A stretch of DNA of 7,761 nt. It comes from an uncultured Alphaproteobacteria bacterium. Its GTDB lineage: Bacteria > Pseudomonadota > Alphaproteobacteria > RF32 > CAG-239. The stretch is from assembly GCA_902464275.1 (NCBI GenBank), contig CABQIK010000030.1, positions 1-7,761 of the forward strand, in the 5' to 3' direction. Made by a program: the position numbers and the translations under genes. Below, one piece after another: positions 1 to 4,541 of the stretch (the first letter of the stretch is position 1; every line of letters starts with the position of its first letter). The notes under the pieces were generated by a model. It saw only the letters and a list, made by a program, of their open reading frames with translations. It ran no database searches and was not told the origin of the DNA.

Positions 1-14
1 ACTCCTTTCATTTT

Positions 15-43
15 GCTTCCTCCTCAGGAAGCTCTTTTTTTTT
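15..43 (+). terminator. Intrinsic terminator of a gene off the left edge
   Basis: A perfect 7-bp stem GCTTCCT (15-21) / AGGAAGC (26-32) with loop CCTC is followed by TC and nine T (35-43). This is a textbook Rho-independent terminator read on the plus strand. Read on the minus strand the hairpin is not followed by T, so it does not serve the pseudopilin gene at 145-771. It implies a plus-strand gene ending just before the window. Confidence 0.85.
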
Positions 44-91
44 ACCACATATACTTCTCCGCTATTATATCTTCCCTATTGTATATAACCC

Positions 92-120
92 TTGCATAAA
101 CTCTGAATTCATATTATACA
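92..120 (+). promoter_or_regulatory. Possible plus-strand promoter facing the 3' end of the first pseudopilin gene
   Basis: TTGCAT (92-97), a 17-bp spacer and TATACA (115-120) have the spacing of a sigma70-type promoter. The same -35 hexamer and spacing occur in the candidate rpoZ promoter at 3860-3888. There is no plus-strand gene directly downstream: an 8-codon ATG frame at 122-148 is too short to credit. A transcript from here would run antisense through 145-771 and could end at the hairpin and T run at 772-827. The region is AT-rich, so chance matches are likely. Confidence 0.2.
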
Positions 121-144
121 TATGGTGGCCATGCAAATAGCAAG

Positions 145-771
145 TTAAAAATAAATAATAAAGCGGCAACCTAATTCCGAGTCGCATGAGTCGCAAAAAT
201 CATCAATATCGCTGATAGTTGCATTACGGAGATATTTTCCGGTAGAAACACCTTGATAATTGTCGCCGATTAAATTAGTTTCATTGTAGCTGCTGTCAGT
301 GCTGGAGCGTAGCTCTAATCTTGCAATATTGCCGGCATTTTCTTTAACGACTGTTACCATGTTGCGGCAGATTTCGCGGTCGCGGGTGGTTATTTTTTTG
401 CCGGAGCGGTGCAACGTGGTAATAATCACATAATCTATAGAATTCCACTGTCTATTTTTTGCATACATAATATAATTTTCGTTATTAAAAACATCGTAGA
501 TATTTCCGTCTTTATAGGTCATGCCGCCCGGAATTAATTTTGCTTTATAAAAGAAATACGGTGTAAAGGCTGTTTCTTGAAATGATCGTTCTAAATCTGG
601 TTTCATTTGAATAGCCATATTAACAAAACTGTTAAAACTTTCCGCTTGTTTGTTAAGCTTATACTTGAACATTGCCTTACTATAACCTGCAATCGCCCCG
701 ACGCTAAGCACCCCGATAATGGCGAGCACGCCCAACATTTCAACCATACTTCTGCCAGATTGTGTATTCAT
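145..771 (-). CDS. Type IV pilin / type II secretion pseudopilin-like protein, copy 1 (208 aa)
   Basis: The N-terminus reads as a class III (prepilin) signal: a short leader MNTQSG, then RSMVE with Glu at +5 after Gly6, then a hydrophobic helix to about residue 28. Such proteins are normally cleaved after the Gly and N-methylated by a prepilin peptidase, then assembled in the inner membrane into pilus or pseudopilus fibres; that role is inferred from the family. The +1 residue is Arg, not the usual Phe or Met. The globular part (about 45-208) has no recognisable subfamily but shares with the copy at 7088-7702 a PxG[ML]T[YF] motif (81-86), FNN (95-97), Cys135 and a C-terminal CxxC...CRF cluster (Cys193, Cys196, Cys202). 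Cysteines near the end often close a loop by disulfide in pilins. The gene stands alone, divergent from the L,D-transpeptidase gene, with no assembly genes nearby. Its SD (GAGAG, 783-787) lies within a hairpin. Confidence 0.85.
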   Translation of the reverse strand: MNTQSGRSMVEMLGVLAIIGVLSVGAIAGYSKAMFKYKLNKQAESFNSFVNMAIQMKPDLERSFQETAFTPYFFYKAKLIPGGMTYKDGNIYDVFNNENYIMYAKNRQWNSIDYVIITTLHRSGKKITTRDREICRNMVTVVKENAGNIARLELRSSTDSSYNETNLIGDNYQGVSTGKYLRNATISDIDDFCDSCDSELGCRFIIYF

Positions 772-793
772 GAGCTAAAATTCTCTCAAAATG
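649..793 (-). repeat. Conserved leader plus first 41 codons of the pseudopilin family, copy 1
   Basis: This segment matches 7580-7724 in the same orientation. Over the first 41 codons I count 101 of 123 identical bases, with 38 of 41 residues identical: 15 of 18 differing codons are synonymous. The 22 bases upstream of the start codon differ at only 2 positions. The similarity fades after residue 41. The pattern suggests an old duplication kept under protein-level selection, not a recent copy or recent gene conversion. Confidence 0.75.
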
Positions 794-818
794 TTAATTC
801 TGAGAGAATTTTGGCTCA
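771..818 (-). promoter_or_regulatory. SD-sequestering hairpin at the start codon of pseudopilin copy 1
   Basis: Arms 772-788 and 801-817 pair over 17 positions with one exception (776 with 813), around a 12-nt loop. The stem reaches the A of the AUG (771 with 818). In the minus-strand mRNA the 3' arm contains GAGAG (783-787), the only SD-like sequence upstream of the ATG, 11 nt away. A folded leader would therefore hide the ribosome site. The exception is A with C in the mRNA, but a U-G wobble in a plus-strand RNA. Confidence 0.6.
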
Positions 819-827
819 CATTTTTTT
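772..827 (+). terminator. Terminator-like hairpin with T run, plus-strand reading
   Basis: Read on the plus strand, the same 17-bp hairpin (772-817) is followed by ACA and seven T (821-827), which fits a Rho-independent terminator. No plus-strand gene ends here, so if it works it would stop antisense transcripts crossing 145-771 or insulate the L,D-transpeptidase gene. The stem is long and AT-rich, and the three-base gap before the T run weakens the call. Confidence 0.45.
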
Positions 828-896
828 ACTATATTTACAAATCCCCACAGTCTATAAGTTGTATTAGCATTAATTCTTTGGCAATGTTTTATATTT

Positions 897-921
897 TATA
901 ATCTGCGCCAAGGAGAGGCGC
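897..921 (+). promoter_or_regulatory. Candidate -10 box and SD-in-loop hairpin of the L,D-transpeptidase gene
   Basis: TATAAT (897-902) is a perfect -10 hexamer, but the matching -35 at 17 bp (TTCTTT) is poor and TTGGCA (878-883) is only 13 bp away. Just downstream GCGCC (905-909) and GGCGC (917-921) pair perfectly, with AAGGAGA (910-916) as the loop, and the stem abuts the ATG at 922. The loop is the SD. A transcript starting near 909 would lack most of the left arm, whereas one starting upstream would carry the full hairpin. Confidence 0.35.
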
Positions 922-1443
922 ATGAAAGCATTTTACTATATTTCTGCATTGTTAGTCATTGTTGCAGTTATTGCCTTTACGGCATGGAACATGGCTCCGC
1001 AGCCGGTTTCAACTTTACCGGATATTGATAACATAATTGTCCGCAAATCTGCTCGTAAATTAGAAGTTTATCACGCCGGAGAGTTAGTAAAAACCTATCA
1101 TATTGCTTTGGGTAAAAATCCCCAAGGGCATAAACAGCGCGAAGGCGATTCTAAAACTCCCGAGGGTAAATATTTTATTGCATATCACAACCCTAAAAGC
1201 TCGTATCACTTGTCGCTTAAAATTTCATACCCTAATGAGCAAGACAAATTAAATGCCGAAAAAATGGGAGTTTCGCCCGGTGGTGATATTATGATTCACG
1301 GACTTCCCAATCGCGCTCCGTTTTTGGGCAAACTGCATAATTTAACCGATTGGACCCAAGGCTGCATAGCTGTCAACAACCAAGAAATTGAAGAAATTTA
1401 CGCCGCGGTTAAAGACGGCACACCGATTGAGCTTTTGCCTTAA
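922..1443 (+). CDS. L,D-transpeptidase of the YkuD superfamily, YafK-like (173 aa)
   Basis: Enzymes of this superfamily use a catalytic Cys to form or cut bonds at meso-diaminopimelate in peptidoglycan. A single hydrophobic segment at residues 5-22 would anchor the protein in the inner membrane or act as an uncleaved signal, leaving the rest in the periplasm. The catalytic region is clear: GDSKTPEGKY (75-84), HG at 126-127, and TQGCIAV (145-151) with Cys148 as nucleophile. Ala150 stands where many YkuD enzymes have Arg; the GCIAV form and the GDxKTPEG motif are typical of the YafK/DpaA-type branch, whose E. coli member detaches Braun lipoprotein from peptidoglycan. Whether this protein links or cleaves cannot be told from sequence. 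The start is supported by the strong SD AAGGAG (910-915). The gene is convergent with mutT and stands alone. Confidence 0.9.
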   Translation: MKAFYYISALLVIVAVIAFTAWNMAPQPVSTLPDIDNIIVRKSARKLEVYHAGELVKTYHIALGKNPQGHKQREGDSKTPEGKYFIAYHNPKSSYHLSLKISYPNEQDKLNAEKMGVSPGGDIMIHGLPNRAPFLGKLHNLTDWTQGCIAVNNQEIEEIYAAVKDGTPIELLP

Positions 1444-1464
1444 ATACGGTTGTGTATAAATTAT

Positions 1465-1502
1465 TTCCGCATAACTTGCGGCGGAATATTGTTTCTTTTT
1501 TT
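1465..1502 (+). terminator. Weak terminator candidate after the L,D-transpeptidase gene
   Basis: TTCCGC (1465-1470) pairs with GCGGAA (1481-1486) around a 10-nt loop. A seven-T run (1496-1502) follows, but only after a 9-nt gap, which is long for an efficient intrinsic terminator. The position, 21 bp after the stop codon of the plus-strand gene, is right. Confidence 0.4.
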
Positions 1503-1526
1503 GATTATGGTTTGGGTATAAATTAT

Positions 1527-1554
1527 CCTCTCTGTTTATATCAAAACAGAGGGG
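1527..1554 (-). terminator. Hairpin just after the mutT stop codon
   Basis: CTCTGTTT (1530-1537) pairs perfectly with AAACAGAG (1544-1551) around a 6-nt loop, and two further C-G pairs close the base after one non-Watson-Crick position (1529 with 1552). It begins 5 bp after the minus-strand stop codon of mutT. No T run follows on either strand, so it is either an RNA-protecting 3' hairpin or a shared barrier between two convergent genes. Its role as a terminator is uncertain. Confidence 0.35.
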
Positions 1555-1559
1555 GAACA

Positions 1560-1973
1560 TTATTTAATACTTGCTGCATAAACTTTAACTATCGGCACAT
1601 CAGCCGGTGAAAATTTATAACTGAGCATTTCGTTCGGAGTGACCCATTTGTACTGCTCATGTTCACAAAGTTTGGGAATTTCGGGCGATTCGCATTCCGC
1701 AAAAAAGGCGTTAACCTTAAATGCTCCAAACTCATAGTCATAAACTGAGCTCATAAACAGCTTGCCGACTTTGATTTTTAAATCCATTTCTTCAATCAGC
1801 TCGCGAGCCAAACATTGTTCCAAAGTTTCGCCGGCCTCAAGCTTTCCGCCCGGAAGCTCCCAAAAAAATTCCAAATCTTTTCCGCGGCGACGCTGCGCAA
1901 TCAGCACTTTGCCGTTGCAACAAATAATCCCGGCGGCAATTTGTTTTATCGGGTGATTTTGCGCCTTTTCCAT
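1560..1973 (-). CDS. mutT: Nudix hydrolase, MutT-like (137 aa)
   Basis: Numbering here is from the upstream GTG at 1979, two codons before the preferred ATG. The Nudix box GX5EX7REUXEE is present as Gly45, Glu51, Arg59-Glu60 and Glu63-Glu64; the Gly usually ending the motif is replaced by Asp66. The context is MutT-like: AQRRRGKDLEFFWELPGGKLEAGE-type sequence and a C-terminal PADVPIV (125-131), as in 8-oxo-dGTP diphosphatases. Such enzymes hydrolyse oxidised dGTP to the monophosphate in the cytoplasm and so prevent A:T to C:G mutations; related members act on other nucleotides, so the substrate is inferred. I chose the ATG at 1971-1973 because the SD AAGGA (1983-1987) is 9 nt from it but only 3 nt from the GTG. 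The gene starts 19 bp after the gcrA stop and is probably cotranscribed with it. Confidence 0.85.
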   Translation of the reverse strand: MEKAQNHPIKQIAAGIICCNGKVLIAQRRRGKDLEFFWELPGGKLEAGETLEQCLARELIEEMDLKIKVGKLFMSSVYDYEFGAFKVNAFFAECESPEIPKLCEHEQYKWVTPNEMLSYKFSPADVPIVKVYAASIK

Positions 1974-1982
1974 AATCACAAG

Positions 1983-1987
1983 TCCTT
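1983..1987 (-). promoter_or_regulatory. Ribosome binding site that decides the mutT start
   Basis: AAGGA on the minus strand lies 9 nt before the ATG at 1971-1973 but only 3 nt before the in-frame GTG at 1977-1979. Normal SD spacing favours the ATG. Confidence 0.6.
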
Positions 1988-1992
1988 AAAAA

Positions 1993-2421
1993 CTATTTTT
2001 TGTTGGGTTTAACATACGCAACTGCGGAATGTTCTTCGCAATAGGTTTGCCCGCCCCTAACTTTTTTGCCGCAGAAGCAAAAATTGTCATCGCGCGGGTC
2101 ACCTATCGGCCAACGGCAGGTATGATTATCAAGCTCAGTCAATTTCAGGCAGGCGCTGCTGCCGATTTTTTTTTCAACATTTAATGTTTTGGTTTCAGTC
2201 GGCGCTTCCGCTGTTTTTTTAACGGAAGGTGCGCTTTCAACAACTGCGGGTTCGTCTTCTTTTTTCTTAATCGGAGAGGGACGCGCGGTTAAGTTAAGAC
2301 GGTGAACCTTGCCGACAATAGAGTTTTTGGAAACGCCCAAATTTTTTGCAATTTCATTGGTGGTTAAACCCTGCTTCCACATTTTTTTAAGGCCTTCCAC
2401 CATTTCATCTGTCCAAGCCAT
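1993..2421 (-). CDS. gcrA: GcrA cell-cycle regulator (142 aa)
   Basis: GcrA is an alphaproteobacterial transcription factor that binds RNA polymerase carrying the housekeeping sigma factor and activates promoters with GANTC sites methylated by CcrM; in Caulobacter it drives S-phase genes. The N-terminal helix-turn-helix is clear: MAWTDEMVEGLKKMW at 1-15 and GVSKNSIVGKVHRLNL at 29-44. A low-complexity linker rich in Lys, Glu, Ala and Pro spans about 47-85. The C-terminal sigma-interacting module is recognisable from CRWPIGDPRDDNFCFCG (102-118) and YCEEH (127-131), with Cys102, Cys115, Cys117 and Cys128. Domain order matches the family, but the protein is somewhat short. The start is fixed by a strong SD, AAAGGAG (2429-2435), 7 nt upstream. 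A GANTC site (GATTC, 2425-2429) lies between SD and ATG. mutT follows 19 bp downstream on the same strand. Confidence 0.95.
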   Translation of the reverse strand: MAWTDEMVEGLKKMWKQGLTTNEIAKNLGVSKNSIVGKVHRLNLTARPSPIKKKEDEPAVVESAPSVKKTAEAPTETKTLNVEKKIGSSACLKLTELDNHTCRWPIGDPRDDNFCFCGKKVRGGQTYCEEHSAVAYVKPNKK

Positions 2422-2575
2422 CGCGATTCTCCTTTCATATAAAACGATTGCTCCATTGCCTGAAGTTTACGTTAATATTTATTGTGAGTCTATACCTAAT
2501 TAAAAAATTAGCACTTTTTTTTAACAAATAATATGTTATGGTAATTATTATCGTGGCAACAAACGGAAAAATTTT
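2422..2575. promoter_or_regulatory. Divergent control region between gcrA and the exported-protein gene
   Basis: The 154 bp between two divergent genes must hold both promoters. Two GANTC sites are present: GATTC at 2425-2429 and GAGTC at 2486-2490. A small AT-only-closed inverted repeat CTAATT (2496-2501) / AATTAG (2506-2511) lies between them and the plus-strand gene. I see no convincing gcrA -35/-10 pair. Confidence 0.4.
2521..2551 (+). promoter_or_regulatory. Candidate promoter of the exported-protein gene
   Basis: TTAACA (2521-2526) matches TTGACA at 5 of 6 positions and TATTAT (2546-2551) matches TATAAT at 5 of 6. The 19-bp spacer is longer than ideal, and the region is AT-rich. A start point near 2558 would leave a short leader with a weak SD (ACGGA) before the ATG at 2576. 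Confidence 0.3.
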
Positions 2576-3838
2576 ATGAAAAAACAATTTATATTTTTTG
2601 TGTCGGCTTTATGTATAGCGGCATTTGCGGCCAAAGCGCAAGATTCGTCTTCGGCGCCGGTCAGCATGCAGTCATTTTCCAAATATTACAAGGTTGACTT
2701 AAACGCTCCGATTCCTGACCTGAAAGCCTTATCGGCCGAATATGATAAAGCCAGCGAATTATACAATCCGCGTTATCTGTTAAGTTGGGATATGGGACCT
2801 GTGTTTGACCGTGTTTGGGCGGCCACCATTACGGCGTACGGAACCGGTGAAAAACGCATCAAAGCGGCGGGTGAAGACGAATTATACGCCTTGATTAAAT
2901 CGTTGCCGAAAGAATATTATCCGTATATCGGTCCGGCCTTGCACAAAGCTCCCGGCATTTCTGAAAAAATTTTAAACATGCCGGGCATTAAAGAAACTAA
3001 AAACAAATTTCCCGAACGCATAGCCCCGCAGTTGCAAGGCATTGAAGATTTGGAGTTTTTATCGCCAAATCTTTATATTTTGCTTATGCCTGAAATGTGG
3101 CCTGATAACAACAAGCATATTGAAAAACCGCGCCTGCGTCCGGCCAAACAGCCGCAAGTAAAGTATGATCCTGAGTTTTATGCCGAGCTTTTAAGCCAAA
3201 TTCCTGATGAAGGATTCGGCGGCGCCGCGCGCGCGGACAACAAACCTGGTTTTGATAAGCTCCGCACTCTGCACATTACGGAAACCTCGCCTTTAACCGG
3301 AGCCGATGTTAAGGCTTTTGCCGGCACTTTGGATAATATTCAAAAATTCAGCACTCCCGAACACATTGTTAAACTGATTCATGCCGGCAACCTGATGGAT
3401 TATTGGGAGCAAAAAAAGGGCACGGCGCTTGCGCTTAACTCATTAAAAGACGCGGTTAACCCGTGCCAAAGGTTGGCGCTTAAAGTTAAGTGGGCAGGGC
3501 TTGAAACCGAGTTTGCCAAAGTATATTCGTCTGAAGGTTTTGACCTTAACGGTTGGGCGTACACTTGTGACAAAACCGTAAAAGCTTATCGTATTGCCCG
3601 CATAACCTCAAGCAAACTTGCCAGTATCAGAATGTACCGCCAAGGAGTTTACGATTCGTACATTCAGGCGCTTAAACCCGAATGGCGCGATAATCAGCTT
3701 GCCACCATGCAGAGCATTGTTGAAATGTACAAAGCCCCGCGCGACGATGTGTTTACGGTTTTTAAAAATGAAACTCTCTTAAAAGAAAAAATAACCCCGC
3801 TCGGCGGTATGCTCGTCAGCGTTCCGCTTGGAAATTAA
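2576..3838 (+). CDS. Exported protein of unknown function (420 aa)
   Basis: I do not recognise this family. A Sec-type signal peptide is clear: Lys2-Lys3, a hydrophobic core at about 5-19 and an AKA site, with cleavage likely after Ala21. There is no lipobox around Cys13, so a soluble periplasmic or secreted protein is expected. The mature part shows no transmembrane segment. A Pro- and charge-rich stretch lies near residues 185-200. The C-terminal half (about 255-400) looks mostly helical, with several Trp and Tyr residues. The only mature cysteines, Cys297 and Cys331, could form one disulfide in the periplasm. No catalytic motif stands out. The SD is weak, but the signal peptide directly after the ATG supports the start. 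The gene stands alone between the gcrA control region and rpoZ, and base composition matches its neighbours. Confidence 0.8.
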   Translation: MKKQFIFFVSALCIAAFAAKAQDSSSAPVSMQSFSKYYKVDLNAPIPDLKALSAEYDKASELYNPRYLLSWDMGPVFDRVWAATITAYGTGEKRIKAAGEDELYALIKSLPKEYYPYIGPALHKAPGISEKILNMPGIKETKNKFPERIAPQLQGIEDLEFLSPNLYILLMPEMWPDNNKHIEKPRLRPAKQPQVKYDPEFYAELLSQIPDEGFGGAARADNKPGFDKLRTLHITETSPLTGADVKAFAGTLDNIQKFSTPEHIVKLIHAGNLMDYWEQKKGTALALNSLKDAVNPCQRLALKVKWAGLETEFAKVYSSEGFDLNGWAYTCDKTVKAYRIARITSSKLASIRMYRQGVYDSYIQALKPEWRDNQLATMQSIVEMYKAPRDDVFTVFKNETLLKEKITPLGGMLVSVPLGN

Positions 3839-3859
3839 GCATATTTTTAAAAAAATCTG

Positions 3860-3888
3860 TTGCATTTATGCTTCAGAGTATGTATAAA
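3860..3888 (+). promoter_or_regulatory. Candidate rpoZ promoter
   Basis: TTGCAT (3860-3865), a 17-bp spacer and TATAAA (3883-3888) form a well-spaced sigma70-type promoter with a good -10 and a partial -35. It would start transcription near 3895, giving a leader of about 37 nt with SD AAGGGA (3921-3926) before the ATG at 3932. No terminator is visible between the upstream gene and this promoter. Confidence 0.45.
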
Positions 3889-3931
3889 ATTGTCAAAATG
3901 TGTTCAAAACTCAAATATGTAAGGGAAAAAA

Positions 3932-4414
3932 ATGGCAAGAGTTACAGTTGAAGATTGCGTTGAAAAAGTTCCTAACCGTTATGAATTGTTAATGGTTGCG
4001 GCTCAGCGTGCTAAAGATATTGAAGCCGGTTCTCCGCTCCAGGTTGAACGTGACAACGATAAAAACGCGGTTGTTGCTTTGCGTGAAATTGCCGAAGGTA
4101 AAGTCAGCATTGAAGAACTGCAAAAATCTTTGGTTATGAATCTTCAAAAATATGTTGAAGTTGAAGAGCCTGAAGAAGAAGAGCTTGAAATTATGGCCGC
4201 TGAAAAAGAGCTTTCAGGGCTTGATAACCAGTTTGACAGCAGCATGTTGCTTGATTCTGAACTTGGCGATTCTATGCAGATTCACGATGGTGACGATTCG
4301 TTAGACGATACCGACGGCGACCTTGACGCTGATGATGATTTTGACGATTCGGCCGCTGATTTGGGCGATGATGATATGTCTGATGATTTTTCAGATGACG
4401 GTGACGATTTTTAG
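3932..4414 (+). CDS. rpoZ: RNA polymerase omega subunit with a long acidic tail (160 aa)
   Basis: Omega binds the beta' subunit and helps RNA polymerase assemble; in proteobacteria it also helps form a ppGpp site on the polymerase. The conserved part is residues 1-78: MARVTVEDCVEKVPNRYELL, then DNDKNAVVALREIAEGKVS (41-59), very close to other alphaproteobacterial omegas. After about residue 79 the protein becomes strongly acidic, first Glu-rich (79-93), then Asp-rich: 23 of the last 42 residues (119-160) are Asp, ending DDGDDF. This tail is much longer than in typical omegas of about 90-120 residues and is probably disordered. The reading frame is continuous, so the tail is not an obvious frameshift. 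The start has SD AAGGGA 5 nt upstream. A strong terminator follows. Position directly before rsh is usual in proteobacteria. Confidence 0.93.
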   Translation: MARVTVEDCVEKVPNRYELLMVAAQRAKDIEAGSPLQVERDNDKNAVVALREIAEGKVSIEELQKSLVMNLQKYVEVEEPEEEELEIMAAEKELSGLDNQFDSSMLLDSELGDSMQIHDGDDSLDDTDGDLDADDDFDDSAADLGDDDMSDDFSDDGDDF

Positions 4415-4450
4415 TCATATTAAGACAATCTAAAGCTTTAAGCTGTAAAC

Positions 4451-4508
4451 TAAAGCAGAATATGTTTCAAAGAGGTTTTCTCCGGCGCATATTCTGCTTT
4501 AATTTTTT
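4451..4508 (+). terminator. Intrinsic terminator between rpoZ and rsh
   Basis: A perfect 14-bp inverted repeat, TAAAGCAGAATATG (4451-4464) and CATATTCTGCTTTA (4488-4501), is followed by A and six T (4503-4508). The 23-nt loop is large and contains AGAGG and a small possible inner GAG/CTC pairing. It should end most rpoZ transcripts. It lies only 33 bp before the rsh start, so any rsh transcription must either read through it or begin within about 30 bp; TATGAT at 4521-4526 is a possible -10 but would leave almost no leader. Confidence 0.8.
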
Positions 4509-4541
4509 AAATTAAAAGTTTATGATGTTGGCAGAGGTTGC

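Noticed and set aside
122..148. Eight-codon ATG frame downstream of the possible promoter at 92-120
   Set aside because: Too short, without an SD, and running into the pseudopilin stop; no evidence of a leader peptide.
607..867. Plus-strand 86-codon frame
   Set aside because: It is antisense to the pseudopilin gene and its leader hairpin, has no SD and no recognisable protein features.
1977..1979. GTG as the mutT start
   Set aside because: The SD AAGGA is only 3 nt away, while the ATG two codons later has a normal 9-nt spacing.
2496..2522. CTAATT/AATTAG inverted repeat followed by T run as a terminator
   Set aside because: The stem is only 6 bp and mostly A-T, and no plus-strand gene ends nearby; it is more likely AT-rich promoter DNA.
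4255..4310. Cluster of GATTC (GANTC) sites in rpoZ
   Set aside because: They arise from Asp-Ser and related codon pairs in the Asp-rich tail, so they need no regulatory explanation.
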